From contig JAMORY010000012.1 of the NCBI GenBank assembly GCA_027063305.1, positions 1 to 56,433 of the forward strand: DNA of 56,433 nt, written 5' to 3'. The stretch comes from Sulfurovum sp. (lineage in GTDB: Bacteria > Campylobacterota > Campylobacteria > Campylobacterales > Sulfurovaceae). The notes beneath the pieces were generated by a model that did not search any database, had not been told where the DNA came from, and saw only the letters and a list, made by a program, of their open reading frames with translations. A program made the translations under genes and the position numbers. Positions 7,700-15,513 of the stretch are shown here, one piece after another. Within the stretch, counting starts at the first letter, position 1. Every line of letters starts with the position of its first letter.

Positions 7700-8743
7700 C
7701 TATAACTGTTCTACCGTTTTAATTAAATTTTTCTTAAATTCATCATGTATAGATAACGCTTTATCAAACAGTATATTTACTATATATTCTCTACTTTCTT
7801 TTAGTGGATCCTGCAAATGTAGCAATTGCAATAAATCAATAAGTTCTTGATACTCAGTCCAATAATAGAGAGAGTCCTGAATTATATCAGGGATAAGAGA
7901 ATGTCGTTCTTCTTCATCTTCAATATATACCAATACAGGCGTACCATAAGTTAAAAGATATGGTATGAAATTTTTATTATCCGTTATAATCAATGAAACT
8001 TTAAAGGCAAACTCATCAACTATCTTTTTTGTAGTAACAGGAATAATTTTATTACCTATACCCGAGATAGTTGTGATACTCTCTAAATTTTGATATATAT
8101 CTTTTTTTTCCTCTGGAAGATATATATAACTCTTAAGATTTTGTTCTACATTCGCAAAATATATTTTTTCTAAAATTGCGTTTTTAGGCTCTACTAATAC
8201 AAGAGAAGTATTTTGTTCTTTTGCTGTATATAAAATATTCTCTTTTATCTGAGGTTTCCCAATAGACTTAAGTTTTAAATGCCCAATATTTTTAATAGAT
8301 TCTTTAAATCGTGTTATTGCATACTCCCCTCCAGCCCAAAACTCATCATATGCTCTATATGATTTATTGTAATTACTTAACCAATCAGAATTTTTTGTAC
8401 CAATAAAAATATGTTTTAAATGATTAAATCTAAGAAGATGAATATTTCTTGCTAAGTTTGAGGTATATAGCACTACTTTCAAATCTGGCTGAGCATTGAC
8501 TACAGTTTCAACATCAACAGGTGTTTTTGCATAACATATTTGCAGTTTTGGAAACTGTTTTGTAAGTTGGGTAAAACTTTTTTCATCTCTTACCAAAATA
8601 GAAAAGTCAATACCGCTTTTTACGATTTCACTCAACCAGAAATTGACATGATTGACTGTTAGTTTTGGATCGGCAGTATGTAACATAACCCTATTATTAC
8701 TATTTTTCTTCAATCTTCTGATATCAACATCTGCCATCTTCAA
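7700..8743 (-). CDS. Degenerate CDP-polyol phosphotransferase paralogue
   Basis: This 347-residue protein is clearly related to the protein encoded immediately upstream (8724-9950). Shared stretches include MLHTADPKL against LLHTGENAS, LLRFNHLKHIFIG against LLKFNEIKHIFIG, and AYDEFWAGGEYAITRF against VYDENWVAGEAHIDRF. The catalytic motifs of the family are missing: HIFIGHGDSDK has become HIFIGTKNSDW (His lost), the STWEG segment has become VEPKNA, and the HP motif and the CDIS motif are gone (SLIITDNKNF instead). It therefore looks like a pseudoenzyme, perhaps a partner or regulator of the active paralogue. The frame is intact, so it is not simply a dead gene. Its start overlaps the upstream gene by 20 bases. 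Confidence 0.7.
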   Translation of the reverse strand: MKMADVDIRRLKKNSNNRVMLHTADPKLTVNHVNFWLSEIVKSGIDFSILVRDEKSFTQLTKQFPKLQICYAKTPVDVETVVNAQPDLKVVLYTSNLARNIHLLRFNHLKHIFIGTKNSDWLSNYNKSYRAYDEFWAGGEYAITRFKESIKNIGHLKLKSIGKPQIKENILYTAKEQNTSLVLVEPKNAILEKIYFANVEQNLKSYIYLPEEKKDIYQNLESITTISGIGNKIIPVTTKKIVDEFAFKVSLIITDNKNFIPYLLTYGTPVLVYIEDEEERHSLIPDIIQDSLYYWTEYQELIDLLQLLHLQDPLKESREYIVNILFDKALSIHDEFKKNLIKTVEQL

Positions 8744-9950
8744 TCCTCTTCAATTGTTCTATAAACTCATCATTTAATGTTTCATCTCTTCCCAATATAT
8801 ACTCCATAGCCTCTTCTCTTTTTTCAGCCAAGTAGTCATTGCCATTTACAATCACTTCTTCAATTTTATCCATAAGCTCTTCAATAGACGAAAAGACATA
8901 GGTATAATCTTCATAACTCATACTACTCTGAGAAAGTTTGATATCTTTCTCTTTTGGCATATATACAAAAATAGGCGTATTGGCTGCCAAAGACTCCGAA
9001 ATTACCGCCGAAATATCACAAATGAAAACATTGGATATTTTAATTATCTCTTCTACTGGCATAGTTTTATCGTACAAATTATAGTCTACGCCTGAATTGG
9101 ATAAAAGAGCATTCAGTTTTGCATTTGTTTTTAATAGTTTTGTATCTCTTCTTCCTACCCATGGATGAAGTTTAATACCGATTGTGTCAAAAATATTTTT
9201 ATCTTTTATCTCTTCAAAAAACTTATCTATCAAATAGACTGATGTATAGTCTTGTTCTTCATATACCCCTTCCCATGTAGACAAATAAAGGAGATTTAAA
9301 TTACCGTTAAATCTCTCTTGCCAAGGAGTTTGAGAGATTAGAAGTGTTTCTTTCAGGTTTGGCCTTCCGACTTTTACCTGTTTTAACCCACTAAAATCAA
9401 ATCCTGCATTCCTGAAACGATCGATATGTGCTTCTCCGGCTACCCAGTTTTCATCATAGACCCTAAAGTATTTATGGGCACTGGCTGTTTTGTCACTGTC
9501 TCCATGTCCTATAAATATATGCTTTATTTCATTAAACTTTAAAAGGTGAAGATTGTTTCCAGTATTTGAAGGGTAAAAACATGCTTTTAAAAAAAGCATC
9601 TTCTCAATGTATCTTTCAACCTCTTTATCCCCTTTGGCATAAAGAAGAGTAAGTTGAGGATACTTCTTTTTTACAAGTTCAAAAAGTTCATTGTTACGAA
9701 CCATCACAACAAACTTAATTTCAGCATTTATAAAATGTGGAATCCAAAGATCTAAATGGCTTAAACCTGAAGCATTTTCTCCAGTATGTAATAAATGTGT
9801 ATACTTAAAAAATGGATTAAACTGATAATTAGCAGTAGACTTCCCTTTAGTTGAAGTATTTGAAGACCTATCTACACTACCTAATCGTTTCTTCCACATA
9901 TCTTTAAAAAAAAGTACCGGATCCTTTTGAAGTTTAGACCATTTACTCAT
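8724..9950 (-). CDS. CDP-glycerol/ribitol phosphotransferase family protein
   Basis: This 408-residue protein belongs to the TagF/TarL-like polyol-phosphate transferases. Visible motifs are KHIFIGHGDSDK (HG-x-x-x-K, about residues 135-146), LLYLSTWEGVYEEQDY (about 220-235), IGIKLHPWVGRRD (HP motif, about 258-270) and FICDISAVISESLAANTPIFVY (about 310-331). All the sites lost in the neighbouring paralogue are kept here, so this is the likely active copy. The first 45 residues are a basic extension without recognisable domain. It lies four bases after the CDP-ribitol synthase gene, which suggests it consumes that product to build the capsule polymer. Confidence 0.75.
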   Translation of the reverse strand: MSKWSKLQKDPVLFFKDMWKKRLGSVDRSSNTSTKGKSTANYQFNPFFKYTHLLHTGENASGLSHLDLWIPHFINAEIKFVVMVRNNELFELVKKKYPQLTLLYAKGDKEVERYIEKMLFLKACFYPSNTGNNLHLLKFNEIKHIFIGHGDSDKTASAHKYFRVYDENWVAGEAHIDRFRNAGFDFSGLKQVKVGRPNLKETLLISQTPWQERFNGNLNLLYLSTWEGVYEEQDYTSVYLIDKFFEEIKDKNIFDTIGIKLHPWVGRRDTKLLKTNAKLNALLSNSGVDYNLYDKTMPVEEIIKISNVFICDISAVISESLAANTPIFVYMPKEKDIKLSQSSMSYEDYTYVFSSIEELMDKIEEVIVNGNDYLAEKREEAMEYILGRDETLNDEFIEQLKRIEDGRC

Positions 9951-9953
9951 CTA

Positions 9954-11333
9954 CTAAACCTTTTGTATCTTAACATCAATGATCTGCCCAGTTAAACGAC
10001 TCAATAAAGCATTTAATGATGCATATGCCACATCTTTCGCATCCAAGAGTGTAGAAGGATCCTCTTTCCCAAAATTACTTGTTCTCATAGGAGTTGCTGT
10101 ACGCTCAGGATTGATACAGTTAATCCTTACATCTTTACTTAACCACTCTTCCGCTAAAGCTTGCGTTAAATTCACGATTGCTGCTTTAGATGAACTATAG
10201 AGTGCATAGTTCCCTCTACCTCTTGTATATGAACTGGAAGTAAAGTTCAATAGTTGTCCTGATGTTTTTTCCAAATACTGAATTGATTCTTTTGCTACAT
10301 TGACAGCACCAAGATAATTAACGTTAATTATATCCAATACCTTCTCATATGAGATATTCTGTAAAGGCTCTTTAATCAAGATCGAAGCAGTATTAACAAC
10401 AAAATCGATCTTTCCTTCTTTATCATACACATATGCTAGATCACGCTTAATGTCAGATATAGAAGAGACATCCGTATTTGTTTCGCTTCTACTAAATGTA
10501 TAGACCTTTGCATTATTTGCTTGTGCAATCTCTGCAATCTCTTTACCAATACCATATGAACCACCAAAAACAACAAGTACTTTTTGGTAAAGTAACTTTG
10601 CATAATACTCAGAAGAGTATTTTTGTGTTAACTGGGTTGTTTTCAACTGAAAAAGTTTATCAGCCATAAAGATATCTTGTGCATGCGTAATCTTTATATT
10701 TTTCATACTTCCATCAACAACATATATCTCTTCATGTGGTAAATATTTCTTTACAACACCACAATCATCCGTCGGTTTAAAACTACTATCTTCACTTGCC
10801 AACGCATATGCTTTTTTGATCGTTTCGAGCCTAAAACATTGTGGGGTCTGTCCCTGCATCATTTTTGCTCTTTCCGGTATATTTTTAATAATCTTCTTAT
10901 CAACCTCGATAATCGTATCTGTTGCCGGGATTGCAACATCAACTGCATTATAATGCTGCAATGCCTCAACACATTTTTCTATAATACGCGTATCTACAAA
11001 AGGACGAACCGCATCGTGAAAAATCATATTGAGATTTTTTTCTTCTAAACTATAGGCTTCAATAGCACTGAGAGATGAATCTTTTCTCTCTTCACCCCCA
11101 GAAAGGATCTTTTTTACTTTAGCAAAATTATTATCATTTACGATCTCTTCGATCTTCCATATCCAATCTGGATGTATAACAATACATATCTCATCGATCA
11201 ATGCATGTTGTTCAAAAACTTCGATCGTATGCTCTATAATACTCTTTCCGGCTAGTTTGGCAAACTGTTTTGGAATCTCAAGACCGAACCTACTTCCTGT
11301 CCCACCTGCTAAAATAATACCTATATTTCTCAT
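9954..11333 (-). CDS. Bifunctional CDP-ribitol synthase (cytidylyltransferase-SDR fusion)
   Basis: This 459-residue protein joins two enzymes. Residues 1 to about 230 form an IspD/TarI-type cytidylyltransferase with ILAGGTGSRFGLEIPKQF and the substrate-site segment DAVRPFVD. Residues about 245-459 form a short-chain dehydrogenase with the nucleotide loop VVFGGSYGIGKE and the catalytic YSSSK. This is the layout of Haemophilus influenzae Bcs1/Acs1, which reduces ribulose 5-phosphate and makes CDP-ribitol; the length is nearly the same. A housekeeping IspD role is less likely, because Campylobacterota usually fuse IspD to IspF and because the gene sits in a capsule operon. It would supply the activated sugar alcohol for the two intact transferases next door. 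Confidence 0.82.
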   Translation of the reverse strand: MRNIGIILAGGTGSRFGLEIPKQFAKLAGKSIIEHTIEVFEQHALIDEICIVIHPDWIWKIEEIVNDNNFAKVKKILSGGEERKDSSLSAIEAYSLEEKNLNMIFHDAVRPFVDTRIIEKCVEALQHYNAVDVAIPATDTIIEVDKKIIKNIPERAKMMQGQTPQCFRLETIKKAYALASEDSSFKPTDDCGVVKKYLPHEEIYVVDGSMKNIKITHAQDIFMADKLFQLKTTQLTQKYSSEYYAKLLYQKVLVVFGGSYGIGKEIAEIAQANNAKVYTFSRSETNTDVSSISDIKRDLAYVYDKEGKIDFVVNTASILIKEPLQNISYEKVLDIINVNYLGAVNVAKESIQYLEKTSGQLLNFTSSSYTRGRGNYALYSSSKAAIVNLTQALAEEWLSKDVRINCINPERTATPMRTSNFGKEDPSTLLDAKDVAYASLNALLSRLTGQIIDVKIQKV

Positions 11334-11353
11334 ATTAAATTCGTCCTTTATAT

Positions 11354-12457
11354 TTAATCTTGATGATTATGGATAATACCGATGATCGTACTTACAATAC
11401 TATAGATAAATAACAATACAACCAATATGGTAAACACATCCCATAGTTTATTAGGATATGTATAATCGTCTGCTAACGTCGGTTTGGCGACTACAATAAG
11501 ATGCTTTGCTTTTTGTGCTACCTCTATCTTAACCTCTTCCTGGTTGATGAGGGTTTGGCGGTAGACCTCTTTGGCAAACTCCATGTCACTTTTAAGTAAT
11601 TGGAACTCAAAAACATTCGCATTAAGCTCTTTACCTTGCTTTGTCCCTGAAAGTTGTTTTTTTACCCTTGCAATGGAAGCACGGATGTTTCGGATGTTCT
11701 CTTTAAGCATCTTGACTTCACGACTGTTCGGATTGAAGGTTTTCAGCTTGGTAGCATACTCCACCTCACTCTTGACAAGCTCTGTTTCAAGTTCCGTTAG
11801 AATAGTGATCTTTCGTTCTACATCAAGTGACGGATCAATGGTATGATGGCTGTTTTGATAATCTATAAGCTTTTTGATAGCTTCTACAAAAAGCTTTCTC
11901 TTCTCTTGACGCTGCTTCTCAATAAAGCGTAATGCGATCTGTGCATTCTCTTTTGCAAATTGATTAATGATCTCTTCGGATCTTTTAATAATACTTTGCA
12001 GTATCGATTGCGCAATCTTAGGATCAGTATGTACAAATGTCAATTCCAATGTACCTGACGGGTCATCATAAACAACATGTAGATCTTGATTATATTTCTC
12101 TATAATATGCTGTTTATTGGCACGAAAATATGGGATATTTGAATCAGGATAAAGACGTTGTGCAAAATCAAGTTCATCTGATATATAGTGTTTTGTCAGA
12201 TCGAATCTACTATCAATATAGGAGAACATCTCATTTGATCTGATATAAAGCTCCAAAACTTTCGAATCCTGCATAGTACTACTACCCTGCCCTAAAAGCA
12301 TCTCACTTAAGTTAACAGTCTGCTTCTTAGAGAGATCTTTTAAAAGCGTAATACTCTTAGACTCATAACGCTCGGACTCTATTGTGACAATATATGTTAC
12401 TGCTAAAAGAAAAAGCGTAACGAAGAGTATACGCAGTAGCCATTTTACTTTTGTCAT
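11354..12457 (-). CDS. kpsE: KpsE-like capsule export inner-membrane protein
   Basis: This 367-residue protein has the KpsE/BexC/CtrB layout: an N-terminal membrane segment (about residues 5-27), a long periplasmic domain with predicted coiled coil (about 150-300, rich in E, K, Q and R), and a C-terminal membrane segment (LWDVFTILVVLLFIYSIVST). KpsE links the KpsMT transporter to the outer-membrane exporter. An earlier in-frame ATG at 12487 would add ten residues but overlaps kpsT and has no ribosome binding site; the ATG at 12457 follows AAGGGAAAATAAGAG and is preferred, five bases after the kpsT stop. Confidence 0.85.
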   Translation of the reverse strand: MTKVKWLLRILFVTLFLLAVTYIVTIESERYESKSITLLKDLSKKQTVNLSEMLLGQGSSTMQDSKVLELYIRSNEMFSYIDSRFDLTKHYISDELDFAQRLYPDSNIPYFRANKQHIIEKYNQDLHVVYDDPSGTLELTFVHTDPKIAQSILQSIIKRSEEIINQFAKENAQIALRFIEKQRQEKRKLFVEAIKKLIDYQNSHHTIDPSLDVERKITILTELETELVKSEVEYATKLKTFNPNSREVKMLKENIRNIRASIARVKKQLSGTKQGKELNANVFEFQLLKSDMEFAKEVYRQTLINQEEVKIEVAQKAKHLIVVAKPTLADDYTYPNKLWDVFTILVVLLFIYSIVSTIIGIIHNHQD

Positions 12458-12461
12458 TCTC

Positions 12462-13130
12462 TTATTTTCCCTTTTTATTGATGTCATTATAGCGGCTTAT
12501 CGCTTCATCAATGTTGTCATAATAGTAGAGTTGACCATCATGTATAAGCAAGCCCGTTTGACACATTTGTTGAAGTGTTTTCATCTCATGACTTACCAAA
12601 ATAACATGGCAATTCTCTATTTTTTTCAATAGCACATCTTTGGCTTTTTTCTTAAAACGCGCATCTCCGACCGAAAGCGTCTCATCGATGATCATGTAAT
12701 CAAAGTCAAATGCCAGACTCAGACCGAATCCAAGTCTTCCTTTCATTCCCGAAGAGTAGGTTTTGATAGGCATATCGAAGTAATCACCCAATTCTGAGAA
12801 CTCTTTAACGTAAGCGATCACCTCTCTTGTCTCATCTTTACTTAAACCATACAGATTACAGACGAACTTTACATTTTGCGCACCGGTCATATTACCTACA
12901 AATCCACCACCTAATCCAAGTGGCCATGAGAATGTATTATTGGAATGTATCGTACCTTGATTAGGAAATTCTATTTTTCCAAGCATACGCATTAGAGTGG
13001 ATTTCCCTGCACCGTTCCTTCCAAGAATGCCGATGTTTCCATCGGGAAGTGTCATTGTTACGTCTTTAAGAATATACTTCTTCCCTGCATTCGTTCGAAA
13101 ATACTTGGTTACATTTGTTAGTTCTATCAT
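12462..13130 (-). CDS. kpsT: KpsT capsule ABC transporter ATPase
   Basis: This 222-residue protein is an ABC ATPase of the KpsT/BexA/CtrD group. It has the Walker A loop GRNGAGKST (about residues 37-45), the signature YSSGMKGRLGFGLSLAFD, the Walker B MIIDETLSVGD and the switch His in HVILVSHEMK. It lacks the extra C-terminal carbohydrate-binding domain found in Wzt-type O-antigen exporters, which fits a group 2 capsule transporter. It overlaps kpsM by four bases (13127-13130), so ATPase and permease are made together at the inner membrane to export the finished lipid-linked polymer. Confidence 0.93.
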   Translation of the reverse strand: MIELTNVTKYFRTNAGKKYILKDVTMTLPDGNIGILGRNGAGKSTLMRMLGKIEFPNQGTIHSNNTFSWPLGLGGGFVGNMTGAQNVKFVCNLYGLSKDETREVIAYVKEFSELGDYFDMPIKTYSSGMKGRLGFGLSLAFDFDYMIIDETLSVGDARFKKKAKDVLLKKIENCHVILVSHEMKTLQQMCQTGLLIHDGQLYYYDNIDEAISRYNDINKKGK

Positions 13131-13921
13131 TGTGAGATAATCCTTTTTTCAAGACGACGATAGAGCCAAAGACCTATAAATAAAGGTATAACCGTCCACA
13201 TCAGTATATAACGATAATCTACAAAACGATCATCCAACCCTACAATATAGGCACCATGTATCATCTCCATAAAGTGCACTAAAGGATTATAAAGAAGAGC
13301 ATCCTGTGCTGCAGAAGGAAGTGAAATAAGGGGAAAAAAAACCGCTGAAAAAATAAGCAATGCAAAAGATATAATACCAATAAACTTTCCAACACTGACA
13401 AAAAACGTATTGCCCACAGCAACTACAAGTCCTACCCCTAAAGAGAAAAGAACAAGCCATATATATCCTGCAAATAACATAAGTGGATTCTCTGGAAGTA
13501 AGTTATCCTGTTCAGTAATAAAGCCGACGGCAAGAAAGATCACAATAATGATAGAGGAGAGGAACATCTCAACAAGTACACGTGAAAAGATCGTATCTAT
13601 CGGTTTTACCTGCTTATAGGCAAAAAGCCCCCTATTTGCTTGAAATGCACCTTTTGATGCATTCAATATATGTTTAAAAAGGTTGAAAGCAATAAACCCT
13701 GAAGCCATAAATACGGCCAAATTATAGTGTGTGGCCATTGATTTACCTGTATGGTTCATAATAGCAACACGTATTGCAACAAAGATAAATATTTGTAAGA
13801 AAGGTTCAAAAAAAGTCCAGAAAAGTCCCGATTTACCTACACTGATACGCATATCTAACTCACGAAGAAAAAGTGCTTTTATCACAGCAGTAAAAATATG
13901 TAGGGGCTTCCTTGCAACCAT
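13127..13921 (-). CDS. kpsM: KpsM capsule ABC transporter permease
   Basis: This 264-residue protein has the features of the ABC-2 polysaccharide permeases (KpsM, BexB, CtrC): a basic N-terminal stretch with FLRELDMRISVGKSGLFWTFFEPF, and about six hydrophobic segments that include IFIFVAIRVAIMN, FMASGFIAFNLF, IIIVIFLAVGFI and ISFALLIFSAVFFPLISLP, ending with a basic tail. It forms the membrane channel with KpsT. The gene follows the exporter lipoprotein gene at a spacing of eight bases. Confidence 0.92.
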   Translation of the reverse strand: MVARKPLHIFTAVIKALFLRELDMRISVGKSGLFWTFFEPFLQIFIFVAIRVAIMNHTGKSMATHYNLAVFMASGFIAFNLFKHILNASKGAFQANRGLFAYKQVKPIDTIFSRVLVEMFLSSIIIVIFLAVGFITEQDNLLPENPLMLFAGYIWLVLFSLGVGLVVAVGNTFFVSVGKFIGIISFALLIFSAVFFPLISLPSAAQDALLYNPLVHFMEMIHGAYIVGLDDRFVDYRYILMWTVIPLFIGLWLYRRLEKRIISQ

Positions 13922-13929
13922 ACGCTTTC

Positions 13930-14685
13930 TTACTCCGAAAGATATTTCAACGTTACGAAAGGAGAAGCGATCGCCGTAAATGTCTTAAATGGTGACGTAT
14001 AATTATCTGATTCAACTCTGAACTTTTTCCATTTATCAGGTTTAACATAAACGATATCGTTGGGCCTAAGCATAAGACTTGCATAGTTCATCGCATCAAA
14101 ATTTGTAAGATCCACTTTACGCATACGCATACCGTTCTCTTTGGGTGAGATTATCACAATGCTATTGCGAACAGCTGCATCTGTTAATCCGCCAGAAAAT
14201 GCTATTGCTTCAAACAATGTCATTTTCTCTTTATCGATCCTTATCACACCTTGTTTATAAACTTCCCCCAATACATAGATACGCTTATTCATGATCTCCA
14301 CATATACAGAAGGATTAGTTAACTCTTTTTTATAAAGTGCTTCTATCTTATCCGAAGCTTCCGTTTGTGTCAGTCCGGCAACTTTTACTTTACCTATAAG
14401 AGGAAGTTTAATATATCCTGCGGCATTTACTAAAATACCATCTGGATTAATATCTTCACCTAACTTTCCAGAACCGTTCTCTGCCGATATTTGCCCCGGA
14501 TCTTTATAAAGAATAACTTTAAGTCTATCTTGGGGAAGTATCTTATATTCAATACTAGCTGCTGTAACTTTTTGCTCTTCGATTGTATGATGGGTTTGCA
14601 CAAGTTCATAATTTGATCTATCTGTACATCCGCTTATCACTGCCACTACAATAAAAAAAAGTATCAATTTTAAATAATATATCAT
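13930..14685 (-). CDS. kpsD: Wza/KpsD-type polysaccharide export lipoprotein
   Basis: This 251-residue protein starts with a lipoprotein signal (VVAVISGC, Cys about residue 20). It then has a polysaccharide export domain (about 45-140, YKILPQDRLKVILYKDPG and YIKLPLIGKVKVAGLTQTEA) and one SLBB domain (about 145-210, IYVLGEVYKQG and FEAIAFSGGLTDAA). It is the outer-membrane part of the capsule export path. It is much shorter than E. coli KpsD (over 500 residues) and closer to a minimal Wza/BexD; the last 30 residues (FKTFTAIASPFVTLKYL) could be the amphipathic helix that lines an outer-membrane pore, by analogy with Wza. It is the first gene of the minus-strand capsule operon. Confidence 0.82.
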   Translation of the reverse strand: MIYYLKLILFFIVVAVISGCTDRSNYELVQTHHTIEEQKVTAASIEYKILPQDRLKVILYKDPGQISAENGSGKLGEDINPDGILVNAAGYIKLPLIGKVKVAGLTQTEASDKIEALYKKELTNPSVYVEIMNKRIYVLGEVYKQGVIRIDKEKMTLFEAIAFSGGLTDAAVRNSIVIISPKENGMRMRKVDLTNFDAMNYASLMLRPNDIVYVKPDKWKKFRVESDNYTSPFKTFTAIASPFVTLKYLSE

Positions 14686-14829
14686 ATGTGCTATCTATTC
14701 CAATCAGAATCTCTATTTAAGATTTTTGTATAGTAATAATTATAGCTAAAATTCATTATAGGTTTGTAAACAGTACACATAGAATTTAGGCTAAGTACCC
14801 TATAATAAACAAAAAAGGCTTTTTATCAC
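14686..14829. promoter_or_regulatory. Divergent promoter region between kpsD and ubiX
   Basis: This AT-rich gap separates the minus-strand capsule operon from plus-strand ubiX and must hold promoters for both. On the plus strand a TATAAT lies about 25 bases before the ubiX ATG, in CCCTATAATAAAC, without a clear -35. On the minus strand a TATAAT within GCTATAATTATTAC, upstream of kpsD, is a candidate -10. Missing -35 boxes are usual for the housekeeping sigma factor of Campylobacterota. No operator could be recognised. Confidence 0.45.
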
Positions 14830-15351
14830 ATGAAACTAGTAGTCGCCATTACCGGTGCGAGCGGGGTTGTTTTGGGTCAGAAGTTCGTTGACTATCTTCC
14901 CGAAGATGTTGAAGCGCATGTGGTCGTCTCCGATAATGCTTTGACCGTCGAGCACTTTGAGAATAAGCGGGTCACACTCCACAATGCACAGAATATCGCC
15001 GCTTCTATCTCCAGCGGATCGTTCAGGGTCGATGCGACTGCCATCATCCCCTGCTCTATGAACACGCTTGCAAAGATCGCCTGCGGTATCAGTGACAACC
15101 TCCCTACCCGTGTTGCCGCCGTAGCGCTCAAAGAGCAAAAAAAGCTCCTGCTCGCTCCAAGAGAGCTCCCTTTCTCCGCCATTGCGCTGGAGAATATGCA
15201 TAAACTCGCCTCCTTGGGTGTCATCATCGCCCCTCCTGTCATGGGCTACTATGCTAAGCATCAGTCTCTTGAGGAGATGGAGAGGTTCATCATCGGGAAG
15301 TGGTATGACGTGTTGGGTATTCCCAACGATCTGTATAATCGATGGAAATAA
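14830..15351 (+). CDS. ubiX: UbiX flavin prenyltransferase
   Basis: This 173-residue protein matches UbiX/Pad1, which adds a dimethylallyl group to FMN to make the prenylated flavin cofactor of UbiD-type decarboxylases. The N-terminal VVAITGASGVVLGQKFVDYL is the FMN-binding loop, IIPCSMNTLAKIACGISDNL carries the conserved PCSM-TLA motif, and LLLAPRELPFSAIALENM is the characteristic LAPRE-P motif. The length is slightly under the usual 185-200 residues. In Campylobacterota this cofactor would serve menaquinone or futalosine-route decarboxylases; the partner ubiD is not in the window. Its TAA stop is directly abutted by repeat copy C. Confidence 0.92.
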   Translation: MKLVVAITGASGVVLGQKFVDYLPEDVEAHVVVSDNALTVEHFENKRVTLHNAQNIAASISSGSFRVDATAIIPCSMNTLAKIACGISDNLPTRVAAVALKEQKKLLLAPRELPFSAIALENMHKLASLGVIIAPPVMGYYAKHQSLEEMERFIIGKWYDVLGIPNDLYNRWK

Positions 15352-15513
15352 ATGAATAATTAATAATGAATAATGAATAGTTTTGGTATGCTTTTCTATC
15401 GAAAAGCTTTTATTTGTTATGAGGGAACAATGACTATCTACACATCTAATAGAAGCATTGCACAGCAATGCCTACCGACATCATTCACCATTCATCATTC
15501 ATCATTCATCATT
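15350..15513. repeat. Heptamer-bounded palindromic repeat element, copy C (inverted, diverged)
   Basis: The left boundary array (about 15350-15380) consists of TAATGAA-type units, the right boundary array (about 15480-15513) of TTCATCA units. The core contains the reverse complement of the core in copies A and B: TTGGTATGCTTTTCTAT then GAAAAGCTTTTATT, with hairpin GCTTTTC-TATC-GAAAAGC at 15390-15407; further right, AACAATGACTATC weakly matches the rest. A second perfect hairpin, GCATTGC-ACA-GCAATGC, is at 15455-15471. The element occupies nearly the whole gap between ubiX and coaD. The heptamer sequence differs from copies A and B, but the unit length and the orientation rule are the same. 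Confidence 0.8.

Noticed and set aside
9954-11333. Housekeeping IspD of isoprenoid synthesis
   Set aside because: The fused short-chain dehydrogenase domain and the capsule context fit a Bcs1-type CDP-ribitol enzyme better.
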